NCBI RefSeq assembly: GCF_947496515.1
Contig: NZ_CANMDB010000002.1
Span: 124,001 to 188,000 of the forward strand
DNA length: 64,000 nucleotides
From: an uncultured Roseobacter sp.
Lineage (GTDB): Bacteria; Pseudomonadota; Alphaproteobacteria; Rhodobacterales; Rhodobacteraceae
Direction: 5' to 3'
Positions 8,097 to 16,416 of the stretch are shown in pieces. The translations under genes were made by a program, and so were the position numbers. Within the stretch, counting starts at the first letter, position 1. Each line of letters opens with the position of its first letter. The notes under the pieces are model-generated. The model saw nothing but the letters and a program-made list of their open reading frames with translations. It ran no database searches and had not been told where the DNA came from.

Positions 8097-10055
8097 TCAG
8101 ACGTCCAGTTCCTCCACGAATTTTGCGTTCTCCTGTATGTACTGAAAACGCAGCTCGGGTTTCTTGCCCATCAGCCGCTCCACCAGATCGCCGGTTTCGC
8201 CGGGGGTGTCTTCGTCGATGGAGACGCGGATGAGCTTGCGGGTCTTCGGATCCATCGTGGTTTCCTTGAGGTCCTTCGCGTCCATCTCGCCCAGCCCTTT
8301 GAACCGGCTCACGTCGATCTTGCCCTTGCCGCCAAGGCCCTTCTCCAGCCAGATGTCCCGCTCTGCCTCATCGAGGCAGTAGACCCGCCGCGCCCCCTGG
8401 GTCAGCCGAAAGAGCGGCGGACAGGCCAGGTAAAGGTGTCCGGCGTCGATCAAGGGCCGCATCTGGGTGTAGAAAAACGTCATCAGCAGGGCGGCGATAT
8501 GTGCGCCGTCCACATCCGCATCGGTCATGATGATGATCTTGTCATAGCGCAGATCGTCGAGGGCAAACCGCGTGCCCATCCCGACGCCGAGCGCCTCGCA
8601 CAGATCGTTGATCTCTGCGTTGGAGCCGAGCTTGCTGGAGGCCGCCCCCAGCACGTTGAGTATCTTGCCCTTGAGGGGCAGGAGAGCCTGGGTTTCGCGG
8701 TTGCGCGCGCCTTTGCCCGAGCCGCCAGCGCTGTCGCCCTCCACAATGAAAAGCTCCGTGCCTGCGCGGTCCTTTGAGGTGCAGTCGGTCAGCTTGCCGG
8801 GCAGGCGCAGTTTCTTGGTGGCCGATTTGCGCGCTGTCTCCTTTTCCTGACGGCGGCGCAGCCGTTCTTCGGCCCGCAGCACCAGAAAGTCGAGGATCGC
8901 GCCTGCGGATTTGGTGTCGCTGGCCAGCCAGTTGTCAAAGTGATCGCGCACCGCGCCTTCGGTCATCTTTTGCGCCGCTTCGGTTGACAGCCGGTCCTTG
9001 GTCTGACCCACAAAGGCAGGCTCAGCAATGAAACAGCTCACCAGCGCGCAGCCGCCCGAGGTCAGATCCTCGCGGGTGATCTGTCCGGCCTTGCGGTTGT
9101 TGGCAAGCTCGCCGTAGGCCTTGATGCCTTTCAGGATCGCGGCCCAGAACCCTGCCACATGGGTGCCGCCCTCGGGCGTGGGCACGGTGTTGCAATAGGA
9201 CTGGATGAACCCATCGCGCGATGGCGTCCAGTTGATGGCCCATTCGACCTTGCCCGCCGCCCCGAATTTCTCACGGAAATCGACGGTTCCCGCAAAGGGA
9301 CGGTCGGCATAGGTGGTGGCGCTGCCCAGCGTCTCGGCCAGATAGTCCGAGAGGCCGCCGGGAAAATGAAACGTGGCCTCTGTCGGGGTTTCGCCGTCTT
9401 CAATGGCGGATTTCCAGCGGATCTCCACCCCGGAAAAGAGATAGGCCTTGGACCGGATGGATGAGAACAGCCGGGCCGGTTTGAACCGGTGACTGCCGAA
9501 AATCTCGGCGTCGGCGTGAAAGGTCACGGTGGTTCCGCGCCGGTTGGGCGCGCTGCCGATCTTTTCCACCGGGCCCAGCGGCAGCCCGCGGGAGAACCGC
9601 TGTTCAAAAAGCTGCCGGTCGCGCGCCACCTGCACCACCATGCTGTCGGAGAGCGCGTTGACGACCGAGGCGCCGACACCGTGCAGCCCGCCCGAGGTTT
9701 CATAGGCTTTGCCGGAGAATTTTCCGCCCGCGTGCAACGTGCACAAGATGACTTCCAGCGCGGATTTATCCGGGAACTTCGGGTGCGGATCGATGGGAAT
9801 GCCGCGCCCGTTGTCGCGGATGGTGATGGCGTAATCGGCGTGCAACTCGACCTCGATCCGGCTGGCGTGGCCCGCCACGGCCTCGTCCATGGAGTTGTCC
9901 AGCACCTCGGCAACCAGATGGTGCAACGCGCGCTCGTCCGTGCCGCCGATGTACATGCCCGGCCGTTTGCGCACGGGCTCCAGCCCCTCCAGCACTTCGA
10001 TGGAGGACGCGTCGTAGGCAGGCGTTGCAGCCGCGCCGAGCAGATCGTCTGACAT
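8097..10055 (-). CDS. parE: DNA topoisomerase IV subunit B
   Basis: A 652-residue type IIA topoisomerase ATPase subunit. The GHKL domain shows EVLDNSMDEAVAGH, DNGRGIPID and GGLHGVGASVVNALS. The transducer domain follows, then TOPRIM with EGDSAGGSGKGA and the metal-binding DADVDGAHI, and FKGLGEMDAKDL near the C-terminus. Length and the compact C-terminus (no long GyrB insert) favour ParE over GyrB. With ParC, which is not in the window, it decatenates daughter chromosomes. The start is preceded by AAAGAGG about 6-12 bases upstream on the minus strand. It is apparently monocistronic. Confidence 0.95.
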   Translation of the reverse strand: MSDDLLGAAATPAYDASSIEVLEGLEPVRKRPGMYIGGTDERALHHLVAEVLDNSMDEAVAGHASRIEVELHADYAITIRDNGRGIPIDPHPKFPDKSALEVILCTLHAGGKFSGKAYETSGGLHGVGASVVNALSDSMVVQVARDRQLFEQRFSRGLPLGPVEKIGSAPNRRGTTVTFHADAEIFGSHRFKPARLFSSIRSKAYLFSGVEIRWKSAIEDGETPTEATFHFPGGLSDYLAETLGSATTYADRPFAGTVDFREKFGAAGKVEWAINWTPSRDGFIQSYCNTVPTPEGGTHVAGFWAAILKGIKAYGELANNRKAGQITREDLTSGGCALVSCFIAEPAFVGQTKDRLSTEAAQKMTEGAVRDHFDNWLASDTKSAGAILDFLVLRAEERLRRRQEKETARKSATKKLRLPGKLTDCTSKDRAGTELFIVEGDSAGGSGKGARNRETQALLPLKGKILNVLGAASSKLGSNAEINDLCEALGVGMGTRFALDDLRYDKIIIMTDADVDGAHIAALLMTFFYTQMRPLIDAGHLYLACPPLFRLTQGARRVYCLDEAERDIWLEKGLGGKGKIDVSRFKGLGEMDAKDLKETTMDPKTRKLIRVSIDEDTPGETGDLVERLMGKKPELRFQYIQENAKFVEELDV

Positions 10056-10257
10056 GGGGCTCGAACCTCTTTTTTCGTCTTTGCGCGTACTATGGCAGAG
10101 CGGTGCGGGCGGGGAAAGGGAGCCTGCCCGCTGCGGTCATCCTGATGCGATTCTGTCCTGCGGTGGCGTGTTGGGCGACGGGCGAGCGGTCAGGCGGCAG
10201 CTAATTTTCTACTAATGGGTGAATTTAGACATCAAATCAAAGATTTATGTTGGCAGG

Positions 10258-10273
10258 TGGTCGGACCCGTGCA
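10258..10273 (+). promoter_or_regulatory. Candidate sigma-54 (-24/-12) promoter
   Basis: TGGTCGGACCCGTGCA has GG and GC separated by exactly 10 bases, with matches to the TGG and TGCA ends of the RpoN consensus, but mismatches at the CAC positions. It lies about 117 bp upstream of the preferred start of the PEP-CTERM-like gene. Exosortase-sorted proteins in several proteobacteria are under PrsK/PrsR-RpoN control, which makes the site plausible rather than proven. Confidence 0.35.
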
Positions 10274-10389
10274 AAGGTTTTTGACGGAATAATATTTCAA
10301 GCCCCAGGGAAGGGGAGGTTCGAGCGTTTTCCGATCCGGTTTACCGGAGGCTCGTAACCAGTGTGGTTAAACGTATGAGGGATAGAGAG

Positions 10390-11136
10390 ATGCGTTTTGA
10401 TATGATGAAGGCGGGGGCGGTCGCTGTGACGCTCACCGTCGGGTCGCTGTTCGGTGCGGAAGCACAGGCAGCCACCCAATACGAAGGCTTGTATGACGCG
10501 ACCAGCGTCACCACCGGCAGCAATGATCACTCGGTCTGGTTGCCCAATCTTTTCAACGGTGCCAGCGCTTACTGGCAGTTCGCTCCTGATGCCGGCAGCC
10601 TGGCTGTTGCATCGGGCAACAGCACCGCTGATCTGACCGGGACCATCCAGAACAACTCGGTGTCCAACTACCAGATGAACGTCGATGTCAGCTACGCGCT
10701 GCGGAACCCGAATGTACCGGGTGACAAGGTCAAGACCGGCGGTGGCAACTATGACGGGACGTGGTCCTTCTTTGACATCGTGTCCGCCACGCTGACAGGG
10801 ATCGGCGATCTGGCCGGGCTGACACTGACGCTGAGCGCGTTCCCCGACCCGCTGAAAGAGGACATCCCCTTCCAGCTGGGCGAAGGCGCGAATGACAAGA
10901 ACGCCGGTCTGGGCGCTTCGGGGTGGTTCAGCTGGACGGCAGCGGTGGACTCCAGCTACACGGGGCCGAGCGCTTTCGCCTCCGCTCAAGGCAAGCACGG
11001 CGATATCAACGTGAACCTCGCGTTGGACGATGATGGCAACAATCCGAGCCCCGTTCCGGTACCGGGCGCGGGTCTGCTGATGCTGGCAGGGCTTGGTGGT
11101 CTCGGCGCGATGCGGATGCGCAAGCGCAAGAACTGA
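10390..11136 (+). CDS. Exported protein with VP-type PEP-CTERM sorting signal
   Basis: About 248 residues. A signal peptide (MRFDMMKAGAVAVTLTVG..., cleavage near AEAQAA) is followed by a ~200-residue beta-rich, Asn/Thr-rich domain of unknown function. The C-terminus has the tripartite exosortase signal: VPVPGAG, a hydrophobic segment (LLMLAGLGGLGAM) and a basic tail (RMRKRKN). Such proteins are exported, cut and anchored or released by an exosortase, often in matrix or exopolysaccharide contexts; no exosortase gene is in the window. I prefer the ATG at 10390 (AGGGA upstream) over GTG 10363 or ATG 10375. The upstream 333 bp (10056-10389) contains an AT-rich patch, the sigma-54 candidate and a small leader hairpin (CCGG-ttta-CCGG near 10334-10345). 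Confidence 0.8.
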   Translation: MRFDMMKAGAVAVTLTVGSLFGAEAQAATQYEGLYDATSVTTGSNDHSVWLPNLFNGASAYWQFAPDAGSLAVASGNSTADLTGTIQNNSVSNYQMNVDVSYALRNPNVPGDKVKTGGGNYDGTWSFFDIVSATLTGIGDLAGLTLTLSAFPDPLKEDIPFQLGEGANDKNAGLGASGWFSWTAAVDSSYTGPSAFASAQGKHGDINVNLALDDDGNNPSPVPVPGAGLLMLAGLGGLGAMRMRKRKN

Positions 11137-11172
11137 TAGCAGATATGCTGCACTGCCTGCGCGGTGCGATGG

Positions 11173-11200
11173 CCCGCCCCTGTCAGGGGGCGGGTTTTTT
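11173..11200 (+). terminator. Rho-independent terminator after PEP-CTERM gene
   Basis: CCCGCCCC-tgtca-GGGGGCGGG followed immediately by six T residues, 37 bp after the stop codon. It is a textbook intrinsic terminator, and one of the clearest in the window. Confidence 0.88.
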
Positions 11201-11226
11201 CGTTACGCAGGTGCAATGAAGGGGGC

Positions 11227-12531
11227 TTATTCGCCCTTCAGCAGCGTCTCAAAGCGCAGACCCTTTGCCGTCCGGGGGGCAAATCCAGTCCAATAGGTGT
11301 GATCCTCGCTCGGCAGGCCATCTTCGTCGAGCGCGATGATGCCCGCGTCGGCATCCGGCGTCAGCTCAAAATAAGCCTGTTTGTCCAGATCTGCCTTGAG
11401 ATGCAGATCGAAGAAAGCGGTCGCAAAATGCTGTGCGATGTTATTCATGCGCGTGGTATCCCAAACCGCATCTGCGTAATGCTCAAAGGGTACGAAATCG
11501 AGCTCTGCAACGGGCGCCCAGGCTTCTGCCGGTGCGGGGATCGGGGCCGCGGCATTGTGATTGGCATGCTCGAAGGTCAGCAAATGACGGTCGGTGCCGG
11601 TGGCCTCATCAAAAATTGCGCGGATCGCGGCATAACCTGACACGTCGTCGGATCCACCCGCCATGAGCAATGTTGGCACCCGCAGCCCGGCGAGGCCGTT
11701 GGCATCCCAGAAATCGGCATTTCGACCCCAGGGACCGATGGCGATGATCGCTTTGAGCCGCGGATCCATCAGCGCCTCATGTGTCTCGGACCCGGCCAGG
11801 TGCCGGGTCAGCAGACCCGCTGGCGCGCCCCAGGTGAATTCGGTGGCGGCCTGGGTCACCCCCGCCCCTCCGAAAATCAGAGCACCGTAACCGCCCATGG
11901 AATAGCCGATCAGCCCGACGGTGTCGCTGTCGATGATCGACCCCAGCTCCCCCGGCAGCGCTGCCATCTGATCCAGTACAAAGCTCTGGTCAACGGGGCG
12001 GTGGTAGAGCGTCGCGCCAAAGGCGTCCTGGTCGGCGTAGGTGCTGTCCGTGTGATCAATGGAGACGGTCACAAACCCTTTCGAGGCGAGGTTTTCGCCC
12101 AGATGCGACATCAGAAAGCGGTTGCCGGGATAGCCATGGCTGATCACGATCAGCGGGTATTGCGCGCCCGTGGCAGGGGCTGCGTCCCGCGCGGCGCGTC
12201 CGCTCAGGCTCACTTCCGTCCGGCCATCCCGGAGCAGACTGGTGTATGTACCGCCCGGCACTGTGCCCGCTGCGGCCGGATACCAGATCTCGACCGTGAG
12301 CGGCCGGTCGTACACCGGTTCCAGTCCGTCGACCGTGTTGACGATGTCGATTTGATCAGGGTTGGTCAGGGTCAGCGTGCGAACACCGACAGGCGACGTG
12401 CCGTAGGGTGCCAATTCCGGCGCATCGGGTCGGATGAGGTCGATTGGATTGGCAAGCGCAGCGGTTGCCAGAACGGGGGCCGCGATCACGGCTGCCACTG
12501 CCGCGAGCGGTCTTCTTTTCTTCATCTTCAA
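11227..12531 (-). CDS. Secreted alpha/beta-hydrolase (dienelactone hydrolase/PAF acetylhydrolase-like)
   Basis: A 434-residue protein with a Sec signal peptide (KKRRPLAAVAAV..., cleavage near ALAN). The hydrolase fold is shown by VISHGYPGNRF (oxyanion region), the nucleophile elbow GYSMGG at about residue 215, and a late HANHNAAA that probably holds the catalytic His. The substrate is unknown; esters of secreted or environmental compounds are likely. AAGGAG lies 6 bases before the ATG on the minus strand. The gene is convergent with the PEP-CTERM gene and divergent from the MATE gene (214-bp gap). Confidence 0.83.
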   Translation of the reverse strand: MKMKKRRPLAAVAAVIAAPVLATAALANPIDLIRPDAPELAPYGTSPVGVRTLTLTNPDQIDIVNTVDGLEPVYDRPLTVEIWYPAAAGTVPGGTYTSLLRDGRTEVSLSGRAARDAAPATGAQYPLIVISHGYPGNRFLMSHLGENLASKGFVTVSIDHTDSTYADQDAFGATLYHRPVDQSFVLDQMAALPGELGSIIDSDTVGLIGYSMGGYGALIFGGAGVTQAATEFTWGAPAGLLTRHLAGSETHEALMDPRLKAIIAIGPWGRNADFWDANGLAGLRVPTLLMAGGSDDVSGYAAIRAIFDEATGTDRHLLTFEHANHNAAAPIPAPAEAWAPVAELDFVPFEHYADAVWDTTRMNNIAQHFATAFFDLHLKADLDKQAYFELTPDADAGIIALDEDGLPSEDHTYWTGFAPRTAKGLRFETLLKGE

Positions 12532-12745
12532 CTCCTTGCGGGCCTCGTCCCGCCCGCGCCGATAGATTGCGCAGGTTGTGCCCGCGGATCAACCATTTAT
12601 CGGCAGTTTCCTGCCTTCTGGGCTCGATTTCTGGATTTGGTCTTGATCGCCGGAGACGGGGCGGACGCCTGCATCTTTGCGTTTTTTCCTCTGCCGAGTA
12701 TCGCTGACCCTTCCCTGCGCGCTTGGGTCGGCGTAAGGCAGGGTC

Positions 12746-14119
12746 ATGCGCAAGATCATGACATATCGCCAGCACATGCGGGCCGTGCTCACGCTCGGCC
12801 TGCCGCTGGTTGGTGGTCACCTCGCCCAGGTGGCCATCGGGATCACCGATACGGTCATGGTTGGATGGTACGGGATCGAGGCGCTGGCCGCTGTGACCCT
12901 GGGATCGACGTTCTTTTTCGTTCTTTTCATCTTTGGCTCAGGCTTTGCGTGGGCGGTGATGCCGCTGGTGGCGTCCTTTTACGCCGAAGGCGATGAAACC
13001 GGGATACGCCGGGCCACGCGCATGGGGCTTTGGCTCAGCCTCGGCTTCGCAATATTGGCGATGCCCGTGATGATCTGGTCCGAAGCAATCCTGCGGTTGC
13101 TGGGCCAGTCGGAGACGCTGGCCGTTGCCGCGGGCAGCTATCTCAGGGTCGCTGGCCTCGGCATTCTCCCGGCGCTGCTGGTGATGGTGATGAAGTCTTA
13201 TCTGGCCGCGCTGGAGCGCACGCAGGTGGTGTTCTGGATCACCGTGATGAGCGCCATCGTCAATGGGCTTGCGAACTATGCGCTGATTTTCGGGAACTGG
13301 GGCGCCCCGGAATTGGGGATCATCGGTGCGGCGCTTGCCTCTGTGGCGACCCACGGGGTCGCACTGGTGGGCATTGTGATCTACGCCCGTCTGGCGCTGC
13401 CGCATCACGCGCTGTTCCAGCGGCTCTGGCGGCTTGACCGGCAGATGCTCGCGCGGGTTTTCAAGCTTGGTTGGCCCATCAGTTTCACCGTCCTGAGCGA
13501 GGTCGGGCTCTTTGCCGCCTCGGCGCTGATGATGGGGTGGCTGGGCACGGTCCCGCTGGCGGCACATGGCATTGCGCTGCAACTGGCGTCGATCACCTTC
13601 ATGGTGCACATGGGACTGAGCAATGCCGCGACAATTCGGGCGGGCAACGCCTATGGCCGCCGCGATCCGGCGCATATGGAAAAGGGCGCGCGCGTCGTCA
13701 CCCTGATGTCGCTTGCGATGGCCGTGGCCACGATTGCGGTTTTCGTGACGGTACCGGAGCCACTGATTTCCGTCTTTATGCAGTCAGACGAGCCGCAGCG
13801 GCCCCAAATCCTGGCCATTGGTACCGGGTTGCTGGCGATGGCGGCGCTGTTTCAACTGGTCGATGGCGCGCAGGTGATTGCCCTGGGCCTGCTGCGGGGC
13901 GTGCAGGATACGCGGGTGCCCATGGTCCTGGCCGCAGTGAGCTACTGGGTGGTGGGGATCCCGTGCTCTTACTATTTCGGGTTCCGCCTCGAGATGGGCG
14001 GCATCGGTGTCTGGCTGGGTCTCGTCGTGGGTCTGGGGCTGGCGAGTGTCCTTTTGTCGGCTCGGTTCTGGGGAGCGACCTTGCGCAAGCTCAAACGGGA
14101 AGTCTCCGTTGTCGCATGA
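12746..14119 (+). CDS. MATE family efflux transporter (NorM-like)
   Basis: A 457-residue inner-membrane protein with the expected twelve hydrophobic segments in two six-helix halves. The start contains LGLPLVGGHLAQVAIGITDTVM, the hallmark of MATE transporters, and the second half begins near LGWPISFTVLSEVGLF. Members export cationic drugs or metabolites using Na+ or H+ gradients; the substrate cannot be read from sequence. MATE proteins are usually 440-460 residues, so it is full length. The ATG at 12758 is an alternative start four codons in. Confidence 0.92.
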   Translation: MRKIMTYRQHMRAVLTLGLPLVGGHLAQVAIGITDTVMVGWYGIEALAAVTLGSTFFFVLFIFGSGFAWAVMPLVASFYAEGDETGIRRATRMGLWLSLGFAILAMPVMIWSEAILRLLGQSETLAVAAGSYLRVAGLGILPALLVMVMKSYLAALERTQVVFWITVMSAIVNGLANYALIFGNWGAPELGIIGAALASVATHGVALVGIVIYARLALPHHALFQRLWRLDRQMLARVFKLGWPISFTVLSEVGLFAASALMMGWLGTVPLAAHGIALQLASITFMVHMGLSNAATIRAGNAYGRRDPAHMEKGARVVTLMSLAMAVATIAVFVTVPEPLISVFMQSDEPQRPQILAIGTGLLAMAALFQLVDGAQVIALGLLRGVQDTRVPMVLAAVSYWVVGIPCSYYFGFRLEMGGIGVWLGLVVGLGLASVLLSARFWGATLRKLKREVSVVA

Positions 14120-14170
14120 GCAAAAAGCCTCAAGTATTACATGAGAAATAGGCCATAAAGAATTGATAAA

Positions 14171-14965
14171 TCATATATAAGAGGCGGCGTAGTTCGGGCG
14201 CCACTCCTGCAGTGACTGCAGCATGTGGGCGATCAGATGACGCAAGGGCTCGGCCTTTTCGGGGTCATAGAGCCAGGGGTCCGCTTCTTCGGTCAGATAG
14301 GTTGAAAGCCGCAGGACAAGCTGTAGCGCCTGCACATGGCGTTTGGGTTGCCCGTGCCGCTGAACGGTCCAGCTGGCGTCGTCGCCGCGCTCGCTGATCG
14401 TCGTCCGGTAGTCTTTGGCCTGCATCAGCAGACCAGCCACCTTGGCGCTGAGCTGCTGATTGCATCCGGCGCCCAGAAAGGTACGCAGCGTGATATCGGG
14501 CGGCTCGGTGGAGGTTTGCGACAACACCTCACTGCGGCTGGCCTTGCAATCGACGATCAGCGCAAAACCGTGCATCGCGCGCAGCCGTGCCACCTGTGCC
14601 GCAATGGCGGCGTGGTAGGGCGCGTGAAAGGCCGAGGTCCATCTGCTGATCTCGCGCGGCTCCGGCCAGACGCGCCAGATGGGCTGATCATTGAACGTAT
14701 GGGCCGGAACGATTGCCCGCAGGTTTTGCTTGGCCAGATCGCGGGGGTCGGCATTCGCGTTGCACAGATAGCGGTGAAAATTGGCGCGCACGATTGTGGC
14801 GTCCTCCACCAGCCCGCTGACCAGCCTGTCCACATGCCAATCCGTATCCATCATGGCCTGCCCCGCCTCCGTCATGCGCCCCAGGATGGCATTGGGGATG
14901 TCCGTGCTTGCATGTGGCACTGCAAGGATAAGTGGGCTGCTACCCGAGATAACCGTCACTGGCAT
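14171..14965 (-). CDS. N-formylglutamate amidohydrolase family protein, divergent
   Basis: 264 residues. It resembles the FGase family: VPHASTDIP near the N-terminus, then DTDWHVDRLV, then a late (I)VDCKASRSEV segment. Members hydrolyse N-formyl-glutamate or -aspartate (HutG), usually in histidine degradation. Two segments differ from the usual family pattern: the region that is normally D-x-NR-P reads NANADPR, and the usual DCHS reads DCKAS, so a likely metal or catalytic His is a Lys. Activity may therefore differ. No hut genes are nearby. An AT-rich gap separates it from the convergent MATE gene. Confidence 0.68.
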   Translation of the reverse strand: MPVTVISGSSPLILAVPHASTDIPNAILGRMTEAGQAMMDTDWHVDRLVSGLVEDATIVRANFHRYLCNANADPRDLAKQNLRAIVPAHTFNDQPIWRVWPEPREISRWTSAFHAPYHAAIAAQVARLRAMHGFALIVDCKASRSEVLSQTSTEPPDITLRTFLGAGCNQQLSAKVAGLLMQAKDYRTTISERGDDASWTVQRHGQPKRHVQALQLVLRLSTYLTEEADPWLYDPEKAEPLRHLIAHMLQSLQEWRPNYAASYI

Positions 14966-15278
14966 CGAAGCGTCCTCGAAAATGGGAATGCGGCGTGGCT
15001 GTCTCGCCGCTGACCTTTTGCCGAACTATCACAAGGCAGGAAACAAAGGTAAAGCGCGCCGAACGCTGGGTTGGTTGCAGGGTCCGGAAGCAAAGCCTTT
15101 TGACCGGGTATTGAAGCGGCGATGGCGATTCCCCGACGACGCTGCGGTGCTGGCTGGGGTGATCCGGACAGAGAGACCTGGCCGGACTGGTTGCGCTCTC
15201 CGGCGATGTCGTTGGACGTGTCACGGCAGCAAAAAACGCGACATGGCCGGTGAGTGAGCCGGTCGGAACAGCGCGCCG
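14966..15278. other. Intergenic region without identified features
   Basis: About 310 bases between two minus-strand genes. It should hold the promoter of the FGase-like gene at its left end. I see no terminator, repeat copy or RNA. Short similarity between 15160-15230 and 7340-7400 (CTGGTTGCG...GGACGTGT) was noted but is too weak to call a repeat. Confidence 0.45.
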
Positions 15279-16313
15279 CTAGCTTGAAGCGTCACCAGGG
15301 TTTTCGGCGAGGCGGCGCGCGTCGCGCGCCAGCAGCACGATGATTTCACGCAACCGGCTTTGGTACTTGGGGTTGGAGGCGGTGCCCTCAAGCCCCCGCC
15401 GCAGAACGCCCTGCAGGATCGCCAGCAGCCGAAAGTACGAAAACACCACATAGAAGGTCCAGTTGTCCGGCGGCGCGATACCCCGACGGGCGCAGTATTC
15501 GTCAACATACGCGTTCTCTTCCGGCAGACCGAGCGCGCTGCGGTTGACACCGCCCAGCCCGCGGAACTGGCCCGCGTGCGGCAGCCGCCAGTGCATGCAT
15601 TGATAGGCCAGATCCGCCAGGGGGTGGCCCAGCGTGCTCAGTTCCCAATCGAGCAGCGCCACGATCTCCTCGCTGTCGGGGGCAAAGATCATGTTGTCGA
15701 TGCGGTAGTCGCCGTGAACGATGCTGCTGGTCCCATCATCCGGGACCATCGCCTCATCCAGCCACTCCATGAGCCAGTCCGCATCCGCCAGCGGCTCTGT
15801 CGCGCTTTGTCGGTATTGCCCCGACCACCGCGCCAGCTGCCGCGCAAAGTAGTTGCCGGGCTTGCCATAGTCGCCGAGACCGATGTTCGCCGGCGCGACC
15901 TCATGCAAGGCGGCAAGTGTCTCGTTCATCGACGCGTAAACCCGCGTGCGTGCAGCCGCGTCCAGCTCCGGCAGGGCGGGGTCCCAGAAAATGCGGCCCT
16001 CGACCATTTGCATGACCATGAACTGCGGGCCCATGGGGCTTTCTTCGCCCGACAGGTGATAGACCCGCGGCACCGGCACATCCGTCGCGGAGAGCGCGGA
16101 CATCACCCGGTATTCGCGGTCCACCGCATGGGCTGATTTCAACAGCGTGCCGGGTGGTTTGGCGCGCAGCACATAGTCGCGGTCGCCGCTTGTCAAACGG
16201 TAGGTGGGGTTGGACTGGCCATCCCCGAATTTCTCCATCGCGTCGAGCGTCGTGAAACCAGGCAGATGCTGCCTGAGATAGGTGGCCAGCTCGTCTGGAT
16301 CGTAGCGGTGCAT
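15279..16313 (-). CDS. APH/ACAD10-like kinase (phosphotransferase family)
   Basis: 344 residues from ATG 16313 (MHRYDPDELATYL). Aminoglycoside-phosphotransferase fold: GQSNPTY near residue 32 as the glycine-rich loop, YVLRAKPPG with the ATP-binding lysine, catalytic HGDYRIDN at 200-207 and metal-binding DWE at 222-224. It belongs to the group related to the N-terminal kinase of ACAD10/11 and to LvaA, which phosphorylates 4-hydroxyacyl-CoA. It is transcribed divergently from an acyl-CoA dehydrogenase gene 103 bp away, the same two activities that are fused in eukaryotes. The frame stays open to 16658, but that extension lies over the neighbouring gene and has no family similarity. Confidence 0.85.
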   Translation of the reverse strand: MHRYDPDELATYLRQHLPGFTTLDAMEKFGDGQSNPTYRLTSGDRDYVLRAKPPGTLLKSAHAVDREYRVMSALSATDVPVPRVYHLSGEESPMGPQFMVMQMVEGRIFWDPALPELDAAARTRVYASMNETLAALHEVAPANIGLGDYGKPGNYFARQLARWSGQYRQSATEPLADADWLMEWLDEAMVPDDGTSSIVHGDYRIDNMIFAPDSEEIVALLDWELSTLGHPLADLAYQCMHWRLPHAGQFRGLGGVNRSALGLPEENAYVDEYCARRGIAPPDNWTFYVVFSYFRLLAILQGVLRRGLEGTASNPKYQSRLREIIVLLARDARRLAENPGDASS

Positions 16314-16416
16314 GCGCTGGTCCTCCCCCGGTTGCCCATGGACATTCCCACCGGATCTAAGCAACTCTGCCGGCGCGGGGAAACCCCCCGATTGCTGAGG
16401 TGGGAGGCGCTGGCGC

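Noticed and set aside
15160-15230. Weak similarity to 7340-7400 as a dispersed repeat
   Set aside because: Matches are short, ungapped only over 9 and 8 bases, and expected in GC-rich DNA.
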